DNA from: Fibrobacterota bacterium
GTDB taxonomy: Bacteria > Fibrobacterota > Chitinivibrionia > Chitinivibrionales > Chitinispirillaceae
DNA: 64,000 bases
Direction: 5' to 3'
Assembly: GCA_023412475.1 (NCBI GenBank)
Contig: JAEYNR010000093.1
Coordinates: 5,523-69,522 of the forward strand
Program-made: the position numbers and the translations under genes
Shown: positions 9,743 through 19,622 of the stretch, piece after piece
Layout: each line of letters starts with the position of its first letter
Numbering within the stretch: the first letter of the stretch is position 1
Notes under the pieces: generated by a model
Database searches by the model: none
What the model was told of the DNA's origin: nothing
Seen by the model: only the letters and a program-made list of their open reading frames with translations

Positions 9743-10696
9743 TTAGTTGATTTCTTGGGTAGAATACTTCTGTGGTTTAGGAGCTTTGGCTGGCTTGCTT
9801 CTGCGACCAGATAACCGAATGGGGACCTTTAAGCCCTCAACTTCCAGTCCATCGATAACCAGGGCTGCATTTTTCAGCTCATTTTGCAAGGTTTTCAATT
9901 TTTGGCTCCAGATTAAAAGGTCGGGATTTTTGAACTGCTCAGTAGCAAGCACAGAGCGTTCTGAAATCGATTTCAACTGGTTTACCAGTAGACTACTCTG
10001 TACAATGAGGTTTTCAACTTTATTCATAAATGAAGGCAGTATTTTAGAGATATTCATAGTAACATCTGTAGTTTTTTTTAAAAACCCCACTATGGAGTCC
10101 AGCTTTTGTTCTGCTTCTGTTTGAAGAGTTTCAGTTATAGAGGAGATAGAAGTGCTCAGGGAATCAAATGTTTCCAGACCTTGCCAAAAATCTGTTATAA
10201 GAGATTTATTCTCGATGGTTCCATTTTTCAGCCTGTCCATAAGTACTGATAATTGATCTACTTTGGAGCGAAGTTTGTCAATGTAGCTGATTGCCTCTGC
10301 TGGTCCGATACAGAAAGTCCCAAGGAGAGTGTCTGTGGAAAATAGAACACCGGAAGCTGCAGTACCGGGTTCTATTTCCAGGTAACGGTCTCCCATAATT
10401 CCTTTAGGAATAACTGATACAGTATAATCATTATAAAAAGACAGTTTCTCTCTGATCTCGATTGTTGCGAACACTTTTTGATTAGCGTTAACAATATGGC
10501 GAACCTGACCAATCTCTACCCCTTTTATATAAACCGGATCCTGGAAATTAAGAAAGCTTACACTGTTAATGGGAGCAAATTCTATTACGTAGGAATGGAC
10601 CGGTAGCACTGTTTTCCATAACAGGAAGGAAACCGGCAAAATAAGGAATATAATCAGAGCAGAAATTACGATGTAACCAAGCACGCGATCAGTCAT
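9743..10696 (-). CDS. MCE/MlaD family substrate-binding protein
   Basis: 317 residues: an N-terminal membrane anchor (YIVISALIIFLILPVSFLLW), then one MCE domain (about 35-125) with the typical VYIKGVEIGQV and GIMGDRYLEIEPG blocks, and a long helical C-terminal region (about 130-290). In Mla/Mce systems such proteins form periplasmic rings that carry lipids between membranes, with a permease (MlaE) and ATPase (MlaF). Neither partner is next to this gene, so it is an orphan here. It ends in a basic, proline-rich tail. No convincing Shine-Dalgarno immediately before ATG 10696. Confidence 0.85.
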   Translation of the reverse strand: MTDRVLGYIVISALIIFLILPVSFLLWKTVLPVHSYVIEFAPINSVSFLNFQDPVYIKGVEIGQVRHIVNANQKVFATIEIREKLSFYNDYTVSVIPKGIMGDRYLEIEPGTAASGVLFSTDTLLGTFCIGPAEAISYIDKLRSKVDQLSVLMDRLKNGTIENKSLITDFWQGLETFDSLSTSISSITETLQTEAEQKLDSIVGFLKKTTDVTMNISKILPSFMNKVENLIVQSSLLVNQLKSISERSVLATEQFKNPDLLIWSQKLKTLQNELKNAALVIDGLEVEGLKVPIRLSGRRSKPAKAPKPQKYSTQEIN

Positions 10697-10895
10697 ATTT
10701 TATTTATAGCATTTCCTTGTTTTCCACGGCGCTATTACATCACTGTCTTTGGATTTTTTTAATATTTCCAAGATCACCGGGAACTCATTGTACTCAGGAA
10801 ATATAATTTGGGAGTCGGCAGATTATCATTATTTAAAGGGTTTGCTGGTTAAACCAGAATTTGATCTTTTTTTTGTTCCAAAACACAAGTTTGGG

Positions 10896-10923
10896 CATCG
10901 GTTAGAGCTACCGATGTATTTTT
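10896..10923 (+). promoter_or_regulatory. stem-loop followed by a T-rich tract in a gene leader
   Basis: CATCGGT (10896-10902) and ACCGATG (10910-10916) form a perfect 7-bp stem with a 7-base loop, followed by TATTTTT. It looks like a small intrinsic terminator but ends only 5 bases before ATG 10929, so it could be an attenuator or could mask the ribosome site. No Shine-Dalgarno is visible there. Confidence 0.4.
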
Positions 10924-10928
10924 AAACC

Positions 10929-12212
10929 ATGATAAATCTCAAAGAAAAAGCGCTGTGCCATGTTTTCATCATTGTCGTTTTTTTCCTGACTGCTGGAAGT
11001 TACGGGGAACCGATAGTAATAAAAGGTTTTTCGGTAAAGGAACTATTAGGAACACCAATTGAGAAGATACGTTTTTGCACCCGGGATTATCAGCCAGTGG
11101 TTTTTCAGATAGATGAGGTGACTGTTGATGGGGAGTATGTGTGTTCTCAGGGAGAAAAACCAAACAGTGATTCTGGTAATGGAATACTTGATTCTCTGGA
11201 TGAATTGGTGTTTTTGTGGGAAGACTGTCAGCCACTAAGTGAGGTGGACAGTTCCGGTTTGGAAGATAACCTGGTCGGGCTCAGAGTAACTCGGGCAAAA
11301 GAGATCCGGGAGATTTATATATGCAAAGATGGATCAGTTCCTGTTTCATCCAAATGTTACATGTATTATGACCATGGGACTAGAATGCTTAGAACACCAT
11401 GGTATTATGCAGAGTTTGGTTTGGACCGGTTCCATTTTGTCAAAGCTGGAGTTAAGAAGGGAGATGGCGATAGATACATTGATCTTACCAATGAACTGCG
11501 GATCGAAATTCTGCTGAGGGCTTTATGGGGTCTGATTCCGATTCGCTATAGTGAAGATAATATGGTTTGTCTGGTAAAGAGATTCAAGACCGGGCCGCTT
11601 CGACTCATCCGCAGAGGTGATTTTCATCTTAATCTGGGGTTAGGATTGCGCGGCAGTCGTGCGGTTGTTAATCAGATCTGTTATCCCCAGATTATTAAAG
11701 TTCCGGTTTATGTTCATGCACCTGTTCGTTTTGGATCATTTTTTCGTGATGCATATATTGAGATGACTCCGGTTCTTAAAGATGCGCCCGGTTTCTGCTT
11801 CAGGATCCCTTCCGCAGATTTTTCAAGAAAAGTCAGCGGAGGGCAGCAATCAGACACGATGATCTATCTTATGCCCAATAATGAGTTTATGGCAGTCAGC
11901 AATGATAATATGGGGTATGGATGGGTTTTAAAAGCAGATATTGCAGATCAGTACCTTAAAAACAGCAGCTTTATTTACAGAAAACCTTCTTTGCGCCAGG
12001 GTTCTGCTGATTGTGGTTTCAGGTTAAACATTCATAATCTGCCAAAAGGCTATTATGAAATTACTAACTGGATATTTTTTCAGTCTGGTAATTTTGCCGG
12101 CTTTAAAGATGAGTTTAAATCGGTTCTGGAACCGGCTATTGTTTCCACACACAATGGTAGTAATCCAAACGAGCTTGGCGCCTCCAGTGTTTATAAAAAC
12201 AGCTCAGACTGA
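10929..12212 (+). CDS. exported protein of unknown function
   Basis: 427 residues with an N-terminal signal peptide (HVFIIVVFFLTAGSYG, likely cleavage near residue 26) and no other membrane segment. The mature part is beta-rich and cysteine-containing, with GNGILDSLDELVFLW near residue 80-95 resembling calcium-type D-rich loops. No family recognised. It stands alone: the MCE gene is divergent upstream and a TPR gene follows 200 bases later. A short stem-loop lies directly before its start and may control it. Periplasmic or secreted location is the only firm inference. Confidence 0.65.
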   Translation: MINLKEKALCHVFIIVVFFLTAGSYGEPIVIKGFSVKELLGTPIEKIRFCTRDYQPVVFQIDEVTVDGEYVCSQGEKPNSDSGNGILDSLDELVFLWEDCQPLSEVDSSGLEDNLVGLRVTRAKEIREIYICKDGSVPVSSKCYMYYDHGTRMLRTPWYYAEFGLDRFHFVKAGVKKGDGDRYIDLTNELRIEILLRALWGLIPIRYSEDNMVCLVKRFKTGPLRLIRRGDFHLNLGLGLRGSRAVVNQICYPQIIKVPVYVHAPVRFGSFFRDAYIEMTPVLKDAPGFCFRIPSADFSRKVSGGQQSDTMIYLMPNNEFMAVSNDNMGYGWVLKADIADQYLKNSSFIYRKPSLRQGSADCGFRLNIHNLPKGYYEITNWIFFQSGNFAGFKDEFKSVLEPAIVSTHNGSNPNELGASSVYKNSSD

Positions 12213-12415
12213 AAAAATTTTCCACTTTAGCCAGACAGTTTATTTTGGAATAATCAAACTCGGGAATAATTTTGTTTGACTTCCCAGCTTACTTCAGAGT
12301 ATCATGATTGTAGATGTTTCAATGAGCTTCTTATTTTATGTTAAGTAATGATTTTCAGACAGATAAGTTTTAATAATTTACAATTCAGACAATTATCAAG
12401 CGGAGGTGTATACAG

Positions 12416-13414
12416 ATGAACAATCGGGTACCTCAAAAGAAACCGTTGTCTCAGCCAATGCAACACTCCGCGAAGAAATTCCGTACTAGTGATCAGGAGA
12501 AAGTGCTCTCCCTTAGCGAGCTTTGTAAACTGGTCATTTCATGCACCTATCCCTATGAGGATCTTGCTGAGCAGATTGAAGACAGGGCTTATGAGGAATC
12601 AGAGCAGGGAAAATCTGAACATGCACTGAAAACCCTCAAGAAGATTACTGCTTTTTTTGAAAAGCTTAAATATAAAAATGAAGAGATCACTCGGGATCTG
12701 GCTGATGTTTATCTGTTGATCGGGCAGATATACCAATATTTCGACAATCTGGAGGAGAGCATAAACTGGCTTTCCAAGGCAATAGTGGCCGATGATAAGT
12801 ATTCGGTTCCCTACCATAGCTGTGCGATTTCCTATCTGAAGCTGGGAAGACATGCTGATGCGATCCGCTGCCTTGAGCAGGAGATACTATTGTCTCCGGG
12901 AAATTATTACTCCTACCTTGCTCTGGCTGATATCTATAAAGAGTTGAATATGAAAAAAATGCTCGAAAGCACATTAAAACGACTCCTTGAGAGGGATCAG
13001 GGCAACATTCAGGGATTACATCGGCTTATAACCTATTATGAGCAGTCTAACCCTGCGGTGGAAGTGCAAATGCTTAGACGGCGTCTGCTGGGAGCAAAAA
13101 GCCAATTTAATCGCACCGAGATGCTTATCCGTGCGTATCATCTTTGTAAGGAAAAACGCTACCAGGATGTTCTGGATTTTGTTGAGCAGTGGCACCGTAA
13201 TATGCCGCAGATAAGCACAATCTATTTGATTAAGGCTCATGTTTTTGGAGTGCTGGGGCAGTATACCAGAAAACGACTGGAGCTGGCTGAGTTTAAAGAG
13301 AAATGCCTGGATAAAATTGAGAGTATGCTGCCTGAATTGCAGGAATTTGGTTTAATATTTGGCAAAAATGCTCAAAAACGATTATCTCATCGTCTTAATT
13401 TCATTGCTTACTGA
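12416..13414 (+). CDS. tetratricopeptide-repeat protein
   Basis: 332 residues, strong ribosome site GGAGGTG 9 bases before ATG 12416. No signal peptide. TPR motifs run from about residue 50 to 200, for example YLLIGQIYQYFDNLEESINWL, followed by AISYLKLGRHADAIRCLEQE and YLALADIYKELNMKKMLES. The N-terminus is Lys/Gln-rich and probably flexible. TPR proteins are scaffolds; no catalytic domain is present, so the partner is unknown. The stop codon lies inside the first copy of a direct repeat that continues downstream. Confidence 0.8.
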   Translation: MNNRVPQKKPLSQPMQHSAKKFRTSDQEKVLSLSELCKLVISCTYPYEDLAEQIEDRAYEESEQGKSEHALKTLKKITAFFEKLKYKNEEITRDLADVYLLIGQIYQYFDNLEESINWLSKAIVADDKYSVPYHSCAISYLKLGRHADAIRCLEQEILLSPGNYYSYLALADIYKELNMKKMLESTLKRLLERDQGNIQGLHRLITYYEQSNPAVEVQMLRRRLLGAKSQFNRTEMLIRAYHLCKEKRYQDVLDFVEQWHRNMPQISTIYLIKAHVFGVLGQYTRKRLELAEFKEKCLDKIESMLPELQEFGLIFGKNAQKRLSHRLNFIAY

Positions 13415-13753
13415 CGAATCGTGCATCAATATTGCAACCATTCCACGAGTTACTAACAAGAAAGCACTGGCTCTGATCAGTGGAGTAAGTGAATTATCGT
13501 CTTTGGCGTTAGTGGTTTGATTTCATTAAGTCACTGATTTGTAAGCCCTTTTAATACTGTTTGTTTTCTGTGGAACTGATGAAATTCAGCCCACAACCAC
13601 TTTGGTATGTAGTATCTTTTATCATTCAGTTGCGTTATTGATGATGATCTAGTTAGGTGTTTCATCACTTACTGACGAATCGAGCATTCCATATTGCAAC
13701 TTTTTTTAGGGATAACAATAAGAAACCGCTTGCTATTAAACAGTGGAGTAAGA
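13407..13753. repeat. diverged direct repeat pair in a long intergenic region
   Basis: CTTACTGACGAATCG begins at 13407 and again at 13668. Each is followed by GCATNNATATTGCAAC and, after a spacer, by CAGTGGAGTAAG (ending near 13488 and 13753). The copies are about 85 bases long and 261 bases apart. The first overlaps the TPR gene's stop codon. Bases 13754-14037 hold no gene I trust. Confidence 0.65.
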
Positions 13754-14037
13754 TAGGCTAATTAGAACAAAAAACATTTTTTAAGTTTTCTGTCGTTGGC
13801 TCTGATTACGCATCACAGCGGCTAAAATAAAAACAAAGTGACAGTGCTTTGTATTCGTAACCGCTAACAGGAGCAGCAGCGACAAAAATAAGAATAACCG
13901 CCTCCGGTGGTAGTAATTTGACTGCAATTATAGCTTTTAAGTAGCATTCGATAAGGGTTCTGTTCTGGTTTTGAACATCCTCCAGTAAAGACCTGGTTTG
14001 TATTGACAACAAAAGAGCCAATTAAAAAAGAGGTTCC

Positions 14038-15081
14038 TTGCGATCTAAAAAATTGTTCAACTTAGTATTAATCTGTTTCATTCTGACCTTTTTCAATGGC
14101 TGCTATCTGATAAAGCAAGGAACTTATCTTATCAGATATAATTCAAGTGCCAGGCCCATAAAAGTCATTCTGGAAGATCCTGATACTGGGGAAAAAATCC
14201 GCTCCTTCCTGAAGCTTGCTCAGGAGATACGGGCCTTTGCTATTGATTCTGTCGGTCTGGTAAATAATCGCAACTATTCCCGTATGGTGGAAGTTAACAA
14301 CGATTACATTGCAGTCTTTGTATCTGCAGCAGAGAAGTTGAGCTTTAAACAGTATAAGTGGTGCTTTCCAATACTGGGATGTATTCCCTATAAAGGATTT
14401 TTCGAACTCGAAGATGCAAAGAAGGAAGCGGGAAGACTTTCCAAAGCTGGTTACGATGTTGATATAAGTAAAGTGAGTGCTTTCAGTACACTGGGAATTT
14501 TTTCTGATCCCCTTTACAGTTATATGGCTGATTATAAAGTGTTTTCTCTGGCGTCGCTTATAATTCATGAACAGACCCATGCAACTATCTATTTAAAGGG
14601 ACAAGCTCAGTTTAACGAGGAACTTGCTACGTATGTCGGAAACAGGGGGGCGCTGGAATTTGTAAAAAGCAAATATGGTAGAGATTCTGATGAATACCGC
14701 AATGCAACTTATGCTGCCAGAGATCGCCAGACATATAGCTCAATTATGAAAAAATTGGTTGAAGATCTTGACCAAATATATCAAAGCAATGACTCTACAA
14801 AATCAAAACTTGAAAAAAAACAGCAGACAATCGATACTTTCAGGCTCAATATGAAAAGTAATTATGACAGTATCTTTGAAACCCCAAATTACCGTAACAT
14901 CGGATCGATGCCTATAAACAATGCTTCTCTTGCAGTGTGGATGACATACACATTCGATGTGGATCTGTTCGAACAGCTTTACATAAAAAAGGGAAGCAGT
15001 CTGAAGGGCCTGATGGATTACATCGGAACATTAAAGAAACTTAAGGGAGATCCAAAAGTCCACATCAGAGAATTTCTGTAG
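14038..15081 (+). CDS. putative lipoprotein zinc aminopeptidase (COG4324/DUF2265 type)
   Basis: 347 residues starting at TTG 14038, chosen because AGAGG lies 5 bases upstream and a signal sequence follows at once. The N-terminus (LVLICFILTFFNGC) looks like a lipoprotein signal, with Cys22 as the acylated residue, though the lipobox is loose. A zinc-metallopeptidase motif HEQTHATIY (about residue 180) is followed by NEELATYVG, where the second Glu is a third zinc ligand candidate. This fits the predicted-aminopeptidase family COG4324. Likely attached to a periplasmic membrane face. It precedes the transglutaminase operon by 95 bases, in the same direction, and may be cotranscribed. Confidence 0.8.
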   Translation: MRSKKLFNLVLICFILTFFNGCYLIKQGTYLIRYNSSARPIKVILEDPDTGEKIRSFLKLAQEIRAFAIDSVGLVNNRNYSRMVEVNNDYIAVFVSAAEKLSFKQYKWCFPILGCIPYKGFFELEDAKKEAGRLSKAGYDVDISKVSAFSTLGIFSDPLYSYMADYKVFSLASLIIHEQTHATIYLKGQAQFNEELATYVGNRGALEFVKSKYGRDSDEYRNATYAARDRQTYSSIMKKLVEDLDQIYQSNDSTKSKLEKKQQTIDTFRLNMKSNYDSIFETPNYRNIGSMPINNASLAVWMTYTFDVDLFEQLYIKKGSSLKGLMDYIGTLKKLKGDPKVHIREFL

Positions 15082-15176
15082 AAGAATCAGGCTCTTCTGT
15101 GCACAACAGATGATTATTCTTGAGGCTGCATCAGAATTCTTCAAGTAATAAAGAAAAGAAATAAAGGAGAAATATT

Positions 15177-18100
15177 GTGACTTTAAGATGGATTCTAATT
15201 TTCACTTTTACATTCGTGTCTGTATCCGTCGTTTCTGGTTCACAAAAACGACTGCTTGACAGCGCCTGGACAATGCTTCTTGACAATGAGCCTCTTGTGG
15301 CACGAGAGGTTTTCCGCAAAGTGGCAGGTGACAAGGAACTCAAAATAAAAGCTCAGGCTTATCGAGGTCTTGGAGTGGTGGAGTCGTTTCTGGGAAACAA
15401 CAGCATTGCCAGCCTCTGTTTTATTGATGCTTATCGCAGTGACAAGGATCTGTTGAGGTTTTCAGCAAGACCTGATTTTTACCTTTCAGAAAAAAAAAGT
15501 GGAAATCCGGAGTATAAAAAACGGGCTGAGGTTCTGTTTAATCTTGCAGCAGAAAAGGGCTTATTCAATGGATGGTATCAGGATGCTCTTTTGCAGAGAT
15601 ATTTGAATGAGGGGGAGCTTAAAAAGGCACAAAAAATGTGCAGAAAAATGGGAGCAATCACCAACTGGCAGTTTATCGGGCCCTTTGAGAATGTTTCTAA
15701 CTGCGGCCTTTTCAAAAAGTACCCGCCAGAAACACAGAGAGACTACAGCAGAGAATATGAGGGGAAAAATGGCAATTCTGTAAGATGGCACAAGCTGGAG
15801 GCGTTAACCCCGAATGGGTGGATATTTATAAAAAATCATGGAACAGAAGAAAACGCGTTGTACTATTTTAATTGTATAATATCCAGCCCCCAGACTCAGG
15901 AAGTAGTTCTTTCCTTCGGGGCATCCGGTGCATTTGAGGTCTTTCTCAATGGTAATACTGTACTTCTGGACTCGGTTTTCAGAAATACTGGTATAGATTC
16001 ATATTTGCAGAAAGTCAAACTGAATAAAGGCCAAAACGATCTTCTGGTGAAAATCGGTCATGAAACGGTCTATCCGGGAAGTTCACTTTCCGGATATTCC
16101 AATTTTATGCTGCGATTCTTGGACAAGTCCTACAGTCCGCTAACCAATATCGAGACTATTACAAAATTCTCTTCCTATAAAACTGATTCTACAGTGTACC
16201 GCAATCTTGCTCCTTCACCTGTGCTTGACTCAATAAGCAATGTCCTTAAAAAAACGCTGAAACAGGATAGCACCAATTTTGATGAACTTTTTTCTCTGGT
16301 TGCACTCTTTAATATTTATGAACGTACCAATGAGGCTCAGATAATTGTGCAACAGTGCCTGAAGAAATATCCAAACAGCTCTATACTTCATTCTCTTCTT
16401 GCAGAATCTCTGCTCAGGGCAAAAAAAAGCACTGAATACGAGGTCACCATGAAGAAGGCCTTTGATTTGTGCAAACTCAACCGCTCTGCATGGGAGAGAC
16501 AATTAAGATTAGAGATGTCAAAAGGCAACCCGCGATCCTTAACTGACTTCATAAACAGTTCTGCTGAAGAGTTTAAAAAAACTCCACAGGCAATTATTGC
16601 GTATCTGACTGCTGCTATTCAACAGAAAAACGGTTCAGAAATTATCAATCGCATGGCAGAACTGGAAACTTTTCATGGAGATGATCCTGAAGTGATGAAC
16701 CTGCTGGTAAATTTCTATGTATCTCAGGGCAATTTGAAGAAAGCTTCACACCTGCTCTCAGATTATACTTCAGTTCATCGTACTGCCACTGATGCCTTTA
16801 ATCAGTCAGCGCAACTGGAAATTAAACAGGGAAATTTAAAAAAAGGAATAGAAGAATATCTAAAAGCAATTAAATACAATCCATCGGCACCGGCTCCATA
16901 TCTGCAGTTAAGCAATATTTATTATAACCAGAAAAGATATTCCGAAGCGCTTTTATGGGTGGATAAATGCCTAAAGATAATTCCCGGTAGTTCTCTGGCT
17001 TTAAATCTCAAAGGTAATATTCTAGCTTCTCTTAATAGAAAAGAAGAAGCCATTGAGACATTTCTGCAGGCGGTAAAATATACATCTGATGATTTTACTG
17101 CCTGGGAGAGTATACGAGAACTGAGAAAACAGAAGAGCTTTGAACAAATGACACCTCTGCCGGATATCGATTCATTGATAGGTGTTTCTGCTCAATGGAT
17201 CAAGACTGTACCAGAGAAAGCAGCACTTATCTCTTACATAGAGGATGCCTATCTGTACCCGAGCCGCTGCTCGGCTAGCAGAGTGTTTTTTGTGATCCAT
17301 CTTCCCAATCAGAATCAGATCGATCTATGGAAAGAATATCAGATACCATATAATCCCACTTACCAGCAGTTGAACATTGAAAGAGCTGTTAGTCGTAAAA
17401 AAGATGGTTCTGAAATATCAGCCGATTATCAATCAAGCTATGTGGTCTTTAAATCGCTTGAGCCGGGTGACTGCATAATTCTGGAATACAATCTCAAAGA
17501 TTATTATGAAGGAGTAATGGCAGGAAAGGTTTACGGCAAACAGGAGTTTTATCAGGGACTTCCATCTTTTGACAGAAGGATAAGGCTTGTTTCTCCTTCT
17601 GAAGATACTATCCCTTTCAAAGTTATTGGTGATTCGATAAAGGTAGAGACCCGGAAAGATCAGGATTACAGAATCACTACCATTAGTTCCAATCCTTATA
17701 CATCTGATAATATCGAATCGTTCAGTCCTGTTGATTACCCTTCCTATCCTAAAGTGATCTATTCCAACCTCAATGATTGGGGACAGATAAGTGACTGGTA
17801 TTATGAACTGAGCCGTCATAAGCAGAATCAGACTATTGAATTGAAAAATCTTGCTGATTCTCTTTTCAACAACACCACCAGTGATTGGGAGAAGGCAGTA
17901 AGAATTCATGAATTCATAACCAGAAATGTTAACTACAGCTTTGTGCCGTTTAGACAGTCCGGATGGGTACCTCAGGCAGCAAAAGATGTGCTTGCTACAC
18001 GTATTGGAGATTGTAAAGACATGGCATCATTAGGGAAATGTCTTATGGATATTGCAGGTATAAAATCCTGGCTGGTACTGGTTAATACCGGAATTCACCA

Positions 18101-18956
18101 CTTCACAGATCATGCTTTTGTTGGTCCTAATTTCGACCATTGTATTCTTCAGTTTGAAACCGGAGATAAAACTACATTTGTTGATTTTACCGATAGAAAC
18201 ACTGCACTTGGAAGGCTACCATCGGCAGACCAGGGAGCGATGGCTCTGGTGATAAAACCGGGAAACAGAGAAATTTCCATATTACCCATTGACATGCCGG
18301 AGAACCGGCTGATTCGCAGAGACATTCACATGCAGCTTGATAGCAATGGTACCCTCAAACAAACTGCCAGAACAATCCGTCGGGGTGTTTTTGCTTCACA
18401 GTTGCGCTCCAATTACCGTTTCCAGAATGAGAGTGAACGCAAAACCGACCTGCATCGGGCAATAAGTATCGAGCATCCTGATGTTACCATCGATACGATG
18501 TGGTTTGATAATCTTGAAAGCGTAACTGATTCCATAGGTTTCACTTATTCCATTACTGCCAAAAATGCAGCTAATATTAATGGCTCCACTATCATTTACA
18601 GCTTAAAATTACCTGACATACTTGGTTCCGGATACTATCCTGTAGAGCAGAACCGTAAAAATCCGGTTGATCTGTCCTCCTCTTTTGTTGGAATAGTAAA
18701 ACTGGAATCCGATGCCGAGCTGACTATACCAGAGAGCTGGAAACTGATAGATGAGCCGCAGGATGTTTCTATAAAAACTGACTTTATGGAATATTCGCTT
18801 CAGTTTAAACTGGAAAAAGGAAAAATAAGAATCTCCAGAAGGCTGACATGCAATTACAGCCGGATATTCGCAAATGATGAGTTTGCTCCAGAGCAGAATG
18901 CCTTGATGCGGGTTGCAAAGTCTGATGATGTAAAACTCATTTTTAACCGGAAATAA
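15177..18956 (+). CDS. large exported TPR + DUF3857/transglutaminase-like protein
   Basis: 1259 residues; GTG start with AAAGGAGA six bases upstream. Order: signal peptide (to about residue 22), an N-terminal helical repeat region, a beta-sandwich resembling a GH2-type sugar-binding domain (about 165-300; SFGASGAFEVFLNGN), TPR repeats (about 340-660), a DUF3857-like domain (about 690-880) and a transglutaminase-like core. The core triad is visible: Cys in GDCKDMASL (about 946), His in FDHCIL and Asp in FVDFTD. A final beta domain (about 1060-1259) resembles DUF3858. Such proteins are exported and may cleave or crosslink peptides. It heads a tight operon with a HAD phosphatase and a glycosyltransferase. 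Confidence 0.85.
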   Translation: MTLRWILIFTFTFVSVSVVSGSQKRLLDSAWTMLLDNEPLVAREVFRKVAGDKELKIKAQAYRGLGVVESFLGNNSIASLCFIDAYRSDKDLLRFSARPDFYLSEKKSGNPEYKKRAEVLFNLAAEKGLFNGWYQDALLQRYLNEGELKKAQKMCRKMGAITNWQFIGPFENVSNCGLFKKYPPETQRDYSREYEGKNGNSVRWHKLEALTPNGWIFIKNHGTEENALYYFNCIISSPQTQEVVLSFGASGAFEVFLNGNTVLLDSVFRNTGIDSYLQKVKLNKGQNDLLVKIGHETVYPGSSLSGYSNFMLRFLDKSYSPLTNIETITKFSSYKTDSTVYRNLAPSPVLDSISNVLKKTLKQDSTNFDELFSLVALFNIYERTNEAQIIVQQCLKKYPNSSILHSLLAESLLRAKKSTEYEVTMKKAFDLCKLNRSAWERQLRLEMSKGNPRSLTDFINSSAEEFKKTPQAIIAYLTAAIQQKNGSEIINRMAELETFHGDDPEVMNLLVNFYVSQGNLKKASHLLSDYTSVHRTATDAFNQSAQLEIKQGNLKKGIEEYLKAIKYNPSAPAPYLQLSNIYYNQKRYSEALLWVDKCLKIIPGSSLALNLKGNILASLNRKEEAIETFLQAVKYTSDDFTAWESIRELRKQKSFEQMTPLPDIDSLIGVSAQWIKTVPEKAALISYIEDAYLYPSRCSASRVFFVIHLPNQNQIDLWKEYQIPYNPTYQQLNIERAVSRKKDGSEISADYQSSYVVFKSLEPGDCIILEYNLKDYYEGVMAGKVYGKQEFYQGLPSFDRRIRLVSPSEDTIPFKVIGDSIKVETRKDQDYRITTISSNPYTSDNIESFSPVDYPSYPKVIYSNLNDWGQISDWYYELSRHKQNQTIELKNLADSLFNNTTSDWEKAVRIHEFITRNVNYSFVPFRQSGWVPQAAKDVLATRIGDCKDMASLGKCLMDIAGIKSWLVLVNTGIHHFTDHAFVGPNFDHCILQFETGDKTTFVDFTDRNTALGRLPSADQGAMALVIKPGNREISILPIDMPENRLIRRDIHMQLDSNGTLKQTARTIRRGVFASQLRSNYRFQNESERKTDLHRAISIEHPDVTIDTMWFDNLESVTDSIGFTYSITAKNAANINGSTIIYSLKLPDILGSGYYPVEQNRKNPVDLSSSFVGIVKLESDAELTIPESWKLIDEPQDVSIKTDFMEYSLQFKLEKGKIRISRRLTCNYSRIFANDEFAPEQNALMRVAKSDDVKLIFNRK

Positions 18957-18962
18957 AAAGAA

Positions 18963-19622
18963 ATGAAACTTCAGGCAGTAGTGTTTGATTTTGACGGTGT
19001 AATAATCGATACAGAAAAGGCCCGGTATGAAGCCATACAGGAGATTTTTGCCGGCTATGGACAAAAACTCCCTCTTCATGTCTGGATTAAAAGCGTTGGT
19101 CGCGCTGCTTATGCAATCGATCCTTTTGATTACCTGAGAAGTGTTACAGATGAAAAACTGGATTTAGACTTGCTAAAATCTATCCATAAAAAAATTGAGA
19201 TCGATTTGGCTGATACACTTCCGCTTTTACCGGGAGTATCAGAAAGGATTCAAGAGGTCAAAAACAACGGGGGGCTTCTGGCAGTAGCATCCAGCTCCTC
19301 CAGAGCCTGGGTGGAAGGTCATCTGAAAAAAAGAGGCTTACTAAAGTACTTTAGTGCTATTGTGTGTAGAGATGATACAATCAGGCATAAACCAGATCCG
19401 GAGCCATACAGTACTGCTTTGAAATTACTGAAATGTTTGCCGGAAAACTCATTTGCAATTGAAGATTCCCCTCTGGGTATTGCATCTGCAAAAGCGGCTG
19501 GATTAAAATGCATTGCAGTAGGGTGCAGTCTGACCAGAGATCTGGATCTTAGTAATGCTCATTATGTTTTTAATACTCTTAGTGAGGTTTCATTTTCAGA
19601 GCTATGTAAGATCACACAATGA
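18963..19622 (+). CDS. HAD-superfamily hydrolase (beta-phosphoglucomutase/phosphatase-like)
   Basis: 219 residues. Motif I FDFDGVIIDTE with both Asp nucleophile and acid, motif II Ser in AVASSSSRAW, motif III Lys in RHKPDPEPY, and motif IV EDSPLGIASAKAAG are all present. The helical cap between motifs I and II is the class seen in beta-phosphoglucomutase and sugar-phosphate phosphatases. Starts 6 bases after the transglutaminase gene and overlaps the following glycosyltransferase by 4 bases (ATGA), so translation is coupled. The exact substrate cannot be read from sequence; a sugar phosphate fits the context. Confidence 0.9.
   Translation: MKLQAVVFDFDGVIIDTEKARYEAIQEIFAGYGQKLPLHVWIKSVGRAAYAIDPFDYLRSVTDEKLDLDLLKSIHKKIEIDLADTLPLLPGVSERIQEVKNNGGLLAVASSSSRAWVEGHLKKRGLLKYFSAIVCRDDTIRHKPDPEPYSTALKLLKCLPENSFAIEDSPLGIASAKAAGLKCIAVGCSLTRDLDLSNAHYVFNTLSEVSFSELCKITQ

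Noticed and set aside
13806..14021. Minus-strand 71-codon frame between the TPR and aminopeptidase genes
   Set aside because: No ribosome site and no recognised family. It might be a gene remnant, but I cannot support it.
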